This document shows, in pieces, positions 7,715 through 16,200 of a DNA stretch of 19,703 bases. The DNA is from FEN-1073 sp050010135 (GTDB taxonomy: Bacteria > Chloroflexota > Anaerolineae > Anaerolineales > RBG-16-64-43). The DNA is taken from assembly GCA_050010135.1 (NCBI GenBank), contig JBEKLP010000049.1, forward strand, positions 1-19,703, written 5' to 3'. Position 1 is the stretch's first letter, and each line of letters opens with the position of its first letter. The translations under genes were made by a program, and so were the position numbers. Under the pieces are notes generated by a model. The model did not search any database and was not told where the DNA came from. It saw only the letters and a program-made list of their open reading frames with translations.

Positions 7715-8677
7715 TCATTGCACCCTGCACTCCACCGAATCCATCGCCAGGATCGAGCCGTCGGCGGGGCTGAGGTCGGATACTTCCAGGCGGATGACCG
7801 CGCCCGCCGGAACGGCCGATACATCGATGGGGGAATTAAACGTGCCGGGCGTTCCCATCTCGCCGGAAGCCACCATAATCGGTCCGCTTCCCAGCAGGTT
7901 TCCCCCCATGCCGAAGATCGAATACCCGAGGGTGTTTTCGAACGGCGAGACGGTCACGCTGCCGACAACTTGGATCGAGCCCGAAACGGCGGCGCCCTGC
8001 GCGGGCGCGGTGAGGAGGATCTCCCGCAACGATCCGCCGGAGGGGGTGGACGTGAAATGGGTAAGGATCAGTTTGTTGTTGCGGAGTTGAAGGGTTTCCT
8101 TTACCGGAAAATTCGGACAACACATCGAGTCGCCGACGCCGTGGAGGATCGCGTCAAAAACAATCCGGCCGTTCTGAACCGTCATCGCGTTGATCTGCGC
8201 CCGGTCTTCGATAAAACGGTCGGCCGACTGCACCGGTGCGCCGCCCACGTCGAGCATCGCCACCACCGAAATCAGGAATCCGGGGCCGCCTTCGTTTTCG
8301 GACAGGATAACGGCCGCGTCCACGGCACCGTCGCCGTTCAGGTCTCCGAACGCGATCGGATCCAGCAGCGCCACGTGCAGAAGGTTCTCGTTCGAAGTCG
8401 CCCGGTCGAACTTGCCGTCGGTGAGCGTCACCGTTTCCCCCAGCTGCGGAAGCTTGTACGTGCCGTTCCGGAGCATATCGGCCGTCAGGAGCGGGACGGC
8501 GGGAATCATGATGGTGGCGGGGGGCGAAGTGGAGGACGGTATGAGGGCGGCGGCGGTTTGGGTGAGCTGCGGCGGAGGAATCGCTTCCGTCGGGCTGCCG
8601 CCCCCTCCGGGGAAATTGCACGCCAGTATGGCGCTCAAGATACACAGGAATACTGCGCTGAATCGGAGTCGTTTCAT
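7715..8677 (-). CDS. Lipoprotein with FG-GAP-like motif and Gmad2-like domain
   Basis: The protein has 320 residues. The signal peptide ends in lipobox LSAILAC (Cys20), followed by a Pro/Ser/Thr-rich linker to about residue 60. Residues 109-125 contain FGDLNGDGAVDAAVIL, an FG-GAP or calcium-loop-like motif common in extracellular propellers. Residues about 223-318 resemble the Gmad2 Ig-like domain known from spore-germination and secreted proteins (AAVSGSIQVVGSV, then a GTFNSPIDVS strand). A CC pair at 186-187 might form a disulphide or bind metal. It is probably anchored on the outer face of the membrane, with function unknown. It starts 28 bases after the DUF4230 gene on the same strand, so the two are likely co-transcribed. 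No Shine-Dalgarno sequence is seen before the ATG. Confidence 0.88.
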   Translation of the reverse strand: MKRLRFSAVFLCILSAILACNFPGGGGSPTEAIPPPQLTQTAAALIPSSTSPPATIMIPAVPLLTADMLRNGTYKLPQLGETVTLTDGKFDRATSNENLLHVALLDPIAFGDLNGDGAVDAAVILSENEGGPGFLISVVAMLDVGGAPVQSADRFIEDRAQINAMTVQNGRIVFDAILHGVGDSMCCPNFPVKETLQLRNNKLILTHFTSTPSGGSLREILLTAPAQGAAVSGSIQVVGSVTVSPFENTLGYSIFGMGGNLLGSGPIMVASGEMGTPGTFNSPIDVSAVPAGAVIRLEVSDLSPADGSILAMDSVECRVQ

Positions 8678-8705
8678 GGGATGAAAGGGAAAAAACCGCC
8701 GAGCA

Positions 8706-9413
8706 CTACGGGGTGGCGGTCACGGTCGGCTGGGGAATGACGGTCGATCCGGCCGGCACCGGCGTGGCGTCGATGAACGTCACCTGCTTGAGGCCGATTG
8801 CAAGCAGGAACCGCTGCAGATAGGCTTTGCCATTGGTGGTCGCGGTCTGCAGGATGCCATCCTCCAGTGCGGCTTGGAGAATCTGTTGCTCCGCGGCCTG
8901 GCGCGCCGTCGTCTCTAAATCCTTTTTCGGCGCCAGCAGCCCAGTCTCACGGTGATAGACGTATGTTTTGTTGTTGTCCAACGTGGCCGTGAAAACCTCA
9001 GCGGCGGGAATAACGATGAAAATCGATCCCTGCGCGTCGATACGCACATCGCTTGCTTGGAGCTTTTCCAGATCGATCCCGGCGATCACCATCCCGTGCG
9101 CAACCAGCAGCAGTTTATCTCCAAACAGAAAGCCCAACGGACCTTGCCCGCTCTCGGCGGTGATGACCTTCTCAACCGTATATTGCACCGTTTCCAGCCG
9201 GGCCAGCGTGCGGATTTCATTGACCACGGTGACAGGGTCCGGATAAATGGTGGGCGTGGGGTGCAGGATTTGACCGATCTTGGTGGAAACCTGCCTGGGC
9301 AGATTGGAGAGGGTATCGGCCGGAGCACGGATCGCGGAAACAATCACCGCCGCGCCGATGCCCACAATCAGGAGAATGCCGAGGATTAAAACCCAACCTT
9401 GTGCCTTTGTCAT
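8706..9413 (-). CDS. DUF4230 membrane-anchored protein
   Basis: From the ATG at 9413 the protein has 235 residues. It has one N-terminal membrane segment (about 5-28, WVLILGILLIVGIGAAVIV) and then an extracytoplasmic part matching DUF4230: LARLETVQYTVEKVI, KLLLVAHGMVIAGIDL and IVIPAAEVF, then a charged stretch and RFLLAIGLKQVTF. The end is a short Pro/Thr/Val tail. DUF4230 has no known activity. An in-frame start 22 codons upstream (9479) is disfavoured because the extension (CSIHPSGTIHPL...) is unlike a signal anchor and because the TATAAT at 9425-9420 would lie inside it. The downstream lipoprotein gene may work with it. Confidence 0.88.
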   Translation of the reverse strand: MTKAQGWVLILGILLIVGIGAAVIVSAIRAPADTLSNLPRQVSTKIGQILHPTPTIYPDPVTVVNEIRTLARLETVQYTVEKVITAESGQGPLGFLFGDKLLLVAHGMVIAGIDLEKLQASDVRIDAQGSIFIVIPAAEVFTATLDNNKTYVYHRETGLLAPKKDLETTARQAAEQQILQAALEDGILQTATTNGKAYLQRFLLAIGLKQVTFIDATPVPAGSTVIPQPTVTATP

Positions 9414-9419
9414 ACCCTC

Positions 9420-9425
9420 ATTATA
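9420..9425 (-). promoter_or_regulatory. -10 box of the DUF4230 gene, likely leaderless
   Basis: The minus strand reads TATAAT followed by GAGGGT and then the ATG at 9413. The -10 box to start codon gap is 6 bases, so the mRNA would begin at the start codon. GAGGG is too close to the ATG to act as a normal ribosome site. Confidence 0.45.
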
Positions 9426-9556
9426 CTTCCTCAACGGATGGATGGTACCGCTGGGATGGATGGAACATCCTTTCGCCAAGATCGTGCGTGCTCCGGACGG
9501 GGCGGGAAACCGCCAGGAATCCGATCCGGGGGGTTCGCGCGGGAAGGAGAACCATC

Positions 9557-10234
9557 ATGACTCGCAACCTTTTCGAACAGCAATTGCACCACCTGCAGGA
9601 CGACATCCTGGAACTCGGGAGCTCGGTCGAACAATCGCTCCTGGAGGTCGTCGCCGCGCTGCGCCGGAGGGATCTCGCCGCGGCCCGCAAGATCGAAGCC
9701 CACGACGCGGTTATCAACAAAAAACGGTTTGCGATCGAGGAAGCCTGCCTGACGTTGATCGCCACCCAGCAGCCGATGGCGCGCGATCTGCGAATCCTCG
9801 CCGCGATCCTCGAAGTGATCACCGAGCTGGAACGGATGGGCGATTACGTTAAAGGCATCGCCCATATCATCACCCTGCTCGGCCCGGAACCGCTGCCGCC
9901 GGACCTCCTGGATCATTTTGACACCATGGCAAGCCAAGCCACGCGGATGTTGCTCCGTTCGCTCCAAGCGTTTCTGGCGGGCGATGCTGTGGCCGCCAAA
10001 GCCATCCCGCGCGAAGACGACGAGGTGGACAAGCTTTACAACCTGATCTACCGTGAGCTGGTGAATCAGATGATCGCCAACCCGGACTCGATTGATCACG
10101 CCACCCACCTGTTGTGGGTGGCGCACAACCTGGAACGCTTCGCCGACCGGGTGACCAACATCTGCGAGCGCACGCTGTTCACCGCCACCGGCGAATTGAT
10201 GGAAATTTCTTCCACCGGCGACGGGGCCGGCTAA
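9557..10234 (+). CDS. phoU: Phosphate signalling complex protein PhoU
   Basis: The protein has 225 residues and is all alpha-helical, with two three-helix PhoU repeats. Each repeat carries the metal-binding signature: ELERMGDYVKGIA in the first half and LERFADRVTNICE in the second. MTRNLFEQQLHHLQDDILELG is a typical PhoU N-terminus. PhoU couples the PstSCAB phosphate transporter to the PhoR sensor and restrains phosphate uptake. It is cytoplasmic and peripheral. The start at 9557 is chosen for the AAGGAGA site at 9544-9550. An upstream ATG at 9401 would add 52 unrelated residues. No pst, phoR or phoB gene is within the window, so it may be a lone copy or belong to a dispersed regulon. Confidence 0.94.
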   Translation: MTRNLFEQQLHHLQDDILELGSSVEQSLLEVVAALRRRDLAAARKIEAHDAVINKKRFAIEEACLTLIATQQPMARDLRILAAILEVITELERMGDYVKGIAHIITLLGPEPLPPDLLDHFDTMASQATRMLLRSLQAFLAGDAVAAKAIPREDDEVDKLYNLIYRELVNQMIANPDSIDHATHLLWVAHNLERFADRVTNICERTLFTATGELMEISSTGDGAG

Positions 10235-10301
10235 CGCACGCCCCTTTTGGAAATAAGACACGTCCAAACGGTCTCCTTTTCCTCCCCCCGAGTCGAAAGC
10301 G

Positions 10302-11342
10302 ATGGAAGAAAAACCGCCACCAGGTTTGCGGCGTCGCTGGTTCGATATCCGGCGTTTGTCGCTCCTTTTTCTCCCCGCGATTCTTATTCTGGCTTGCCAA
10401 TCCGCAACACCGAACGCCATTCAATACCATGCGGCTTCCCCGACGGCGACGAAAAACCGCGGCGAATCCATACGGCCCGGTGCGGTTAAAGGTTCGCCGG
10501 AAAATGATTCATGGCCGCCGGCGATCGCCGCCGAATGGAGCACGCCAATTCCGCTCGGCGCACCCGTGAACACCGCCGGGGGAGAGGACAGCCCGTTCAT
10601 CACGCCCGACGGGGACACGCTGTATTTTTTCTTCACGCCGGACGTGAACATCCCCGCCGAAAAAAGCATCCTCGACGGAGTGACCGGGATCTGGATGAGC
10701 CGGCGCTCCGCGGGCGGGTGGTCCGAGCCGGAACGAGTGCCGCTGGAGAATCCCGGCCAGACGGCGTTGGACGGATGCGAAATGATGATCGGGGACCGGA
10801 TGTATTTCTGTTCCGTGCGCGCGGGAAACGTTAAAACCATCCAATGGTATTACCCCACGCTCAAAGAGGGCGCATGGGGCAACTGGACCGGCGCGGGCCA
10901 ATGGATGAATCAGAACGTCGACGGCGAGATGCATATCACAACCGGCTACCGGGATATCTACTTCGCATCCAAGCGGCCGAGCGGCCTGGGAGGATTCGAC
11001 CTGTGGGTCGCGCATTCTACGCCGGACGGCTGGGGCGTGGCGGAGAACCTCGGGCCGCAAGTGAACTCCGCCGCAGATGAAAACCGGCCGTTCATCGGCC
11101 TCGACGGACAGGAACTTTGGTTTGACTCCTCCAGCCGCAAGGGCAAACCGGGACCGGCTACGTTTCGCTGTCTGCGCCAAGCCGACGGCACCTGGGGAGC
11201 GTGCCAGGAAATCATCAGCTCCTTCGCCGGGGAACCGACCCTGACGGGTGACGGCAAAACCCTATACTTCATCCATCATTACTATTCCGCCGACTTGAAG
11301 CAGATGATCGAAGCGGATATTTACGTTTCTTCCCGTCAATAG
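10302..11342 (+). CDS. PD40 beta-propeller lipoprotein
   Basis: The 346-residue protein has a cationic N-terminus (RRRWFDIRR), a hydrophobic stretch and lipobox LILAC with Cys at 32, then a Thr/Pro linker. The rest shows repeated PD40/WD40-like blades: PVNTAGGEDSPFITPDGDTL (about 86-110), GYRDIYFASKRPSGLGGFDL (about 214-234), VNSAADENRPFIGLDGQELW (about 248-268) and PTLTGDGKTLYFIHH (about 311-325). Such propellers occur beside OmpA-type domains and in TolB. Here there is no OmpA or peptidoglycan domain, so only a surface binding or sensing role can be guessed. It lies 67 bases after phoU with no terminator between, so co-transcription is possible. No clear ribosome site is seen. Confidence 0.88.
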   Translation: MEEKPPPGLRRRWFDIRRLSLLFLPAILILACQSATPNAIQYHAASPTATKNRGESIRPGAVKGSPENDSWPPAIAAEWSTPIPLGAPVNTAGGEDSPFITPDGDTLYFFFTPDVNIPAEKSILDGVTGIWMSRRSAGGWSEPERVPLENPGQTALDGCEMMIGDRMYFCSVRAGNVKTIQWYYPTLKEGAWGNWTGAGQWMNQNVDGEMHITTGYRDIYFASKRPSGLGGFDLWVAHSTPDGWGVAENLGPQVNSAADENRPFIGLDGQELWFDSSSRKGKPGPATFRCLRQADGTWGACQEIISSFAGEPTLTGDGKTLYFIHHYYSADLKQMIEADIYVSSRQ

Positions 11343-11409
11343 AGGAAGAGCCCAAGGCATAGGGATTCAGCGGATGATCATTTTCAAACAGCAATCGTTC
11401 CGGATCGTC

Positions 11410-11438
11410 TTGACACCTCAGAGGCACTATGTTATAAA
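11410..11438 (+). promoter_or_regulatory. Promoter of the T-box-serC transcript
   Basis: A consensus TTGACA (11410-11415) and TATAAA (11433-11438) are separated by exactly 17 bases. This is the best promoter in the window. Transcription would start near 11445, just ahead of the T-box stem I. Confidence 0.8.
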
Positions 11439-11444
11439 TATCAC

Positions 11445-11760
11445 AATCTCATATACAAAGACATCGACGAGGAACATGCGGGCCCGAACGGGGCCCAGAG
11501 AATCGGACAGGGGCCATCCCCTGGTGAGAGTCCGATCCAACCGCGGGACCGCAGAGCGCCTCCGAGTCGTCCAGGCCAACCCGCTTCATTTGAAGTAGTC
11601 TGGGCCGGAACTGCGACCGTTATCCAAGCAGAGGGCGCGCAGACGCGCCCCAAAGAGCGAGGCCGACCGGCGGATTACCGGCATCCCGGGAGGTCTCCCA
11701 AGTAGGGTGGCACCACGAGAGACTCCTCTCGTCCCTTCGGGCGGAGGAGTCTCTTTTTTT
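11445..11760 (+). ncRNA. T-box leader with serine signature, controlling serC
   Basis: Stem I closes with GACGA (11466-11470) against TCGTC (11567-11571). The distal part has an AGAGA...GGTGAGAG pattern (about 11498-11530). UCC at 11561-11563, next to the closing stem, is the best specifier codon (Ser). An AGC at 11555-11557 is a weaker option. The T-box AGGGTGGCACCACG is at 11704-11717. The antiterminator pairs AGGG with CCCT (11733-11736) and ACGAGAG (11715-11721) with CTCTCGT (11726-11732), leaving the seven-base bulge UGGCACC. UGGC would pair with the GCCA end of a tRNA with G73, as tRNA-Ser has. The competing terminator is at 11718-11760. Uncharged tRNA-Ser should stabilise the antiterminator and turn on serC. 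Confidence 0.9.
11718..11760 (+). terminator. T-box attenuator (intrinsic terminator)
   Basis: GAGACTCCTC (11719-11728) pairs with GAGGAGTCTC (11744-11753), with an extra inner stem around CCC-TTC-GGG and a run of T to 11760. It shares bases 11718-11736 with the antiterminator, so the two folds exclude each other. Confidence 0.92.
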
Positions 11761-11804
11761 CTATCTACCCTGTGCCGGACGACAAAGCGAAAGGAGAGAG
11801 TGAC

Positions 11805-12917
11805 ATGACCTTTTACACCGATCAGAAGGCGGGGCGCGTGTGCAACTTTGCAGCCGGGCCCGCCGTGCTGCCTCAACCCGTGCTGGAAAAGGCGCGGGAA
11901 GAATTGCTCAACTACGCCGGGAGCGGCATGTCGGTCCTGGAGATGAGCCACCGGTCCGCGCAGTTCGAAGACATCATCACCCGGGCCGAAGCCGATCTGC
12001 GCAGCCTGTATGCCATTCCGACCAATTACAAAGTGCTCTTCCTGCAGGGCGGCGCCAACCTGCAGTTCGGCATGATCCCGATGAACCTGCGCGCACCCGG
12101 GGCGGCTGTCGACGCCGTTCTGACGGGCAACTGGTCGAAAGCGGCGATCAAGGAAGCGAAAAAGAGCGGCCCGGTCAATCTCGCGGCGACGACCGAGGCG
12201 ACCAATTTCAACCGCATCCCCGCCCAAAACGAATTAAGGCTGGATCCGAAGGCGGCCTACCTATACTTCACATCGAATGAAACCATCCAGGGCGTGGAAT
12301 GGCCGACCGAACCCGTTCCGCCGGCGGGCGTTCCGCTGGTGTGCGATTCGTCCTCGGATTTCGTCAGCCGCCCGCTCGACATTTCCAAATACGGCCTGAT
12401 CTACGCCGGCGCGCAGAAGAACATCGGCCCGGCGGGTGTGGCCGTCGTGATCCTGCGCGAGGATCTGCTCGCGCGCGTACCGGCCGACCTCGTCTCGATC
12501 CTGGATTACAAAGTGATGGCGGAAAACAAATCGCTCTACAACACCCCGCCCTGCTTCGCCATCTACATAGTCGGTTTGGTCGCGAAGTGGTTGCTGGACA
12601 TCGGCGGGCTGCCGGAGATCGAACGGCGCAATAAGGCCAAGTCCGCCGTGATCTACGGGGTCATCGACGGAAGCGGCAGTTTCTTCAAGGGCCACGCGGA
12701 GACGGCCGCCCGTTCGCGGATGAACCTCACCTTCCGTCTGCCCAACGAGGATCTGGAGAAAAAATTCGCAAAGGAAGCAACCGCAGAAGGTTTGCTCGAG
12801 TTGAAAGGCCACCGATCGGTGGGCGGCCTGAGGGCGTCGCTATATAATGCGCAGCCGATGTCGGCCGTCGAAGCGCTGGCCGGCTTCATGAAGGAGTTCC
12901 AGAAGAAGAACGGGTAA
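11805..12917 (+). CDS. serC: Phosphoserine aminotransferase
   Basis: The 370-residue, PLP-dependent, cytoplasmic enzyme makes 3-phosphoserine from 3-phosphohydroxypyruvate and glutamate, the second step of serine synthesis. SerC marks are all present: NFAAGPAVLPQPVLEKA, GMSVLEMSHRSAQFEDI, FLQGGANLQFGMIPMNL, CDSSSDFVSRPLDISKYGLI and YAGAQKNIGPAG, in which Lys205 binds PLP. VGGLRASLYNA lies near the C-terminus. Length is usual. The start is the ATG at 11805, 8 bases after AAGGAG (11791-11796). An in-frame GTG at 11772 lies too near the terminator and has no ribosome site. The T-box upstream ties expression to tRNA-Ser charging. No serA or serB gene is present in the window. Confidence 0.96.
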   Translation: MTFYTDQKAGRVCNFAAGPAVLPQPVLEKAREELLNYAGSGMSVLEMSHRSAQFEDIITRAEADLRSLYAIPTNYKVLFLQGGANLQFGMIPMNLRAPGAAVDAVLTGNWSKAAIKEAKKSGPVNLAATTEATNFNRIPAQNELRLDPKAAYLYFTSNETIQGVEWPTEPVPPAGVPLVCDSSSDFVSRPLDISKYGLIYAGAQKNIGPAGVAVVILREDLLARVPADLVSILDYKVMAENKSLYNTPPCFAIYIVGLVAKWLLDIGGLPEIERRNKAKSAVIYGVIDGSGSFFKGHAETAARSRMNLTFRLPNEDLEKKFAKEATAEGLLELKGHRSVGGLRASLYNAQPMSAVEALAGFMKEFQKKNG

Positions 12918-12955
12918 CTCCCGGCGAAGATTTTTCGCCATCAGAAAATCAATAA

Positions 12956-12990
12956 AAAAATGCGGATGGAAATCTCCACCCGCATTTTTC
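12956..12990 (+). terminator. Terminator after serC
   Basis: AAAAATGCGG (12956-12965) pairs with CCGCATTTTT (12980-12989). After one mismatch the stem continues as TGGA/TCCA around a 4-base loop, and the T run follows. It lies about 40 bases after the serC stop. Confidence 0.88.
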
Positions 12991-13021
12991 TTAGCTCAAT
13001 GAAATTGAATTGTTTTCAGGA

Positions 13022-13130
13022 ACTGGCGTGACGCCCCACTTTCCCGGAGTTAAGACTCCGTGGTTCCAACTGCGCCCGGCTAAATTCGAGCCCCGAAGAG
13101 CACGGGGACTGGCCCTTTAAGCCGGTTTTT
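13022..13130 (-). pseudogene. Degenerate 5S-rRNA-like sequence
   Basis: Read on the minus strand, the 3' half looks like 5S rRNA. It has GCGCAGTTGGAACCACG (5S: GCGCCGATGGTAC), the helix GGAGTCTTAACTCC, GGGAAAGTGGGGCGTC (5S: GGGAGAGTAGGTCGYC), and it ends in GCCAG. The 5' half keeps a weak helix II (CCGGCT with AGCCGG) and a CTCGAATTTAGCC stretch like the 5S CTCGGAAGTTAAGCC. The 5' strand of terminal helix I, which should pair with the CGCCAG end, is not found. This suggests a decayed or partial 5S gene. No 16S, 23S or tRNA genes are near. It could also be a distinct structured RNA that only resembles 5S. It fills part of the 373-base gap between serC and the next gene. Confidence 0.45.
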
Positions 13131-13176
13131 AAAGGTGTTGTTAATATTCTGGGATTTATCCGACTGTAAACGGACT

Positions 13177-13205
13177 TTTTCAGTAATCTCAGGTGATTCT
13201 ATAAT
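13177..13205 (+). promoter_or_regulatory. Promoter of the GT-C/NHL gene cluster
   Basis: TTTTCA (13177-13182) and TATAAT (13200-13205) are 17 bases apart. A start near 13212 would give a leader of about 80 bases ending in GGAGAG (13279-13284), 6 bases from the ATG at 13291. Confidence 0.55.
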
Positions 13206-13290
13206 ACCCACACTTGATGGATTGAAATCCGTTATGAGATACAATTGGTCGAAATTGCGCCACTTTTTGCACTCCTTTGGAGAGTAATTC

Positions 13291-16200
13291 ATGACAGACC
13301 AGCCAACCGTCGCCACCGACACAGCGTCAAAGCCCTGGGTGAATCTTGACCTGCAAATGGCTAAGATCTTCCCCTGGAATTTGGAAAATTTTCTCGCCGT
13401 GGTTATTTTAATCCTCGCCGTTTTCACCCGGCTTTACGGGCTGGGCGACCGCGGCATCAGCCACGACGAGGTTAACCACTTTGTGCCCTCCTATGACCTC
13501 TCCCAAGGGCTGGGATTCCGCTTCGACCCGATGACCCACGGCCCGCTGCAGATGCACCTGATCGCGCTCTCTTTTGTCACTTTCGGGGATAACGATTTCA
13601 CCGCGCGTCTGCCCGCGGCCCTGTTCAGCATCGCCACGGTGGGTATCGCGCTCTTCCTCTACCGGCGGTATCTCGGCCGGATCGGAGCGCTCGCTGCCGG
13701 GCTGTTTTTCCTGATCTCACCCTATATGCTGTATTACGGAAGGTATCAGCGTAACGAGGCGTTCATCGTCGTCTGGTCGCTGCTTTCGATCTACGCGATC
13801 CTGCGTTACCTCGAGCACGGTGAGACGGGCATGCTGATTCTATTCACCGTTGTGAATGCGCTCCACTTCACCGATAAAGCCACGGGCTATATTTATGCCG
13901 GCGGGCAGATGATTTTCCTGGCCGGATATTTCCTTTATCGTCTGGGTCGCCGCAAAGACATCGCCCGGCTGACCCTGTTGCGGTTTTTGGCCTGCCTGGC
14001 GGTGGCGGCGGTCTTTCTCGTCGCAGCAATTTTCATGTTGAGGAACGCGGATTCCCTGACGTTAATCCCCGGGCTGGTAGTTGGCGCCGTCGGCCTGGCG
14101 GCGGGAATCACGGGCGTCGTCCTGCTGTTCCAGGATCTCGGCGGGGTCATACGCCGGGAGCGCTCCTTCGATCTGATGGTGCTACTGGGCACGCTCACCC
14201 TCCCGCTCACCGCCGCGGCGCTCATGGACGCGCTCGGAAAAGTGTTCGGGAGCCGGGCGCCGCAGGACATGAACTTTTCCGTATTGAGCGGTATCCCCGA
14301 TTTGTTGGGGACCAAGGATTTCTATGTCGCACTGGCGTACATCCTGCCCCTGGTTGTGATCGCGGTTCTGGTCGGTCTGTGGTGGAACCGCAAACTGTGG
14401 CCGTTTCTGGCGCTGATCTTCTTCGGAATTTTCGCGTTCTTCTACACCACAGTCTTCACCAACGCGGGCGGGCTGTTCGACGGGCTGGTGCGTTTCCTCG
14501 GTTATTGGATTCAACAGAACGCGGATGCGCGCGGCGGCCAGCCGTGGTTCTACTACATCTTCCTGCAAATCCCGATCTACGAATATTTGCCGGCCATCGG
14601 CGCGGTCCTCGCACTGGTCATCGCCATCCGCCGCAAACTCTGGGCTTCCGCATCCAGCCGGCCGTTCACGCCTTTCTCCGGGGCCGACGAAACGGAAGTC
14701 CCCGTTCCCACCGTCGCCCTGTTCCTTTTCTGGGCGCTGTTCAATCTGACGATCTTCTCCTACGCCGGCGAAAAGATGCCCCAGCAAACGATGCTGATCT
14801 CCGCGCCGATGATCCTGGCCGCCGCCTGGGCCGTCGGATATTTTCTGGAAACGGAATGCTCGCGTTCGGCAAGGAGCTTGCGCGGTCTCGTCCTTGCCGT
14901 TCTATCGATTCTCGCACTCCTGACCGCCCGGACCGCCTATACCGCCACGTATATCAACTACGATTATCCTTTCGAATATATGGCCTACGCCCACGGCGGA
15001 ACCGGACCGAAGATCGCCCTGAAGGAAATCGAACGGCTCTCCTACCTCACCACCGGCACCACCAACTTGGTGGTGGCCTACGATAACTTCGTGCGCTACC
15101 CATTCTGGTGGTCGCTGCGCCACTACCCTAATAAGATCGACTTCGACGTTAACCCGACGGCGGATATTCGCCGCGCGGCGATCGTCGTGGTCGGCGAACA
15201 GAACAACGACAAGGTGGTCCCGATCCTTGGGCAGGATTACGTGGGTTTCCGCCTGGTGCGGATGTGGTGGCACAACGAGGATTACTTCAATCTCAAATGG
15301 GATTTCATCAATTCCGAATATCTCAGCAACGCGGCCGCCAACAAGCAGGCTTCTCCTCCGCCCATGTCCGGCCTGGAATACCTCAAACTGGCCTGGGGCC
15401 ACATCTCGCCGTTCATCACCAACCCCAAGGTGCGGGAGGCGGTGTTCCAGATCTGGCTCAACCGGGATTTCACCTTGTGGGCCCAATTGAAGGGGCACGG
15501 CGGATACACGCTCGACAATTGGTCGCTCGAGGAAGGAATGTATGTTTACTTCCGGAAAGACATCCTCGACTACCTCGGCGGAGCCACCCAGGTGCAATCC
15601 GCCGTGACGACCGGGGCTGATCCGTATGAGCTCTCGCGAATCGATATCGTCCCCGACCGGACCTTCGGGCAAACCGGAAGCGATCCGGGGCAGTTCAATG
15701 TCCCGCGCGGCGTCGCCGTGGCGCCCGACGGCAGCCTATACGCGGCGGATTCGATGAACAACCGCATCGAGCACTTCGACGCCCAAGGGAATCTGATCAA
15801 GGCCTGGGGCAGCTTCGCCGACGTCCAACAAAGTTCTGCGCCCGGTGGAACCTTCAACGAGCCGTGGGGCGTCGCGGTCGGCCCGGACGGTTCGGTATAC
15901 GTGGCCGATACCTGGAACCACCGCGTCCAGAAATTCTCCTCCGACGGCGCCTTCATCGCCATGTGGGGCGCCAAGCCGGGCACGACGACCGACGAGTTGG
16001 CTTTCTACGGTCCGCGCGCCATCGCGGTGGATGCGCAGGGCCGCGTGTTCGTAGCCGACACGGGGAACAAACGCATCGTAGTTCTATCCACCGACGGAGC
16101 ACTCCTCGGGCAATTCGGAACGCCCGGCGCCGGCGACGGACAACTGGACGAGCCGGTCGGCCTGGCGGTGGACGAGCAGGGCCGAGTGTACGTCGCCGAC

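Noticed and set aside
7718..8740. ORF of 340 codons opposite the Gmad2 lipoprotein
   Set aside because: A shadow frame with Arg/His/Gly-rich composition; the minus strand encodes a lipobox and known domain types.
9436..9463. Two GGATGGATGG copies 18 bases apart upstream of phoU, considered as Pho-box-like sites
   Set aside because: They do not resemble known PhoB boxes, and two short copies alone are not enough to call an operator.
9401..9556. N-terminal extension of PhoU from an upstream ATG
   Set aside because: The 52 extra residues are unlike PhoU, and AAGGAGA sits right before the ATG at 9557.
9431..10420. ORF of 329 codons antisense to phoU
   Set aside because: PhoU on the plus strand is unambiguous, and the antisense product has no known features.
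13010..13080. Possible tRNA gene downstream of serC
   Set aside because: No cloverleaf, GTTCRA arm or anticodon loop can be drawn. The sequence matches 5S rRNA segments on the minus strand instead.
14902..15672. ORF of 256 codons opposite the GT-C/NHL gene
   Set aside because: Shadow frame rich in Arg, His and Val; the sense strand reads straight through with conserved membrane and NHL motifs.
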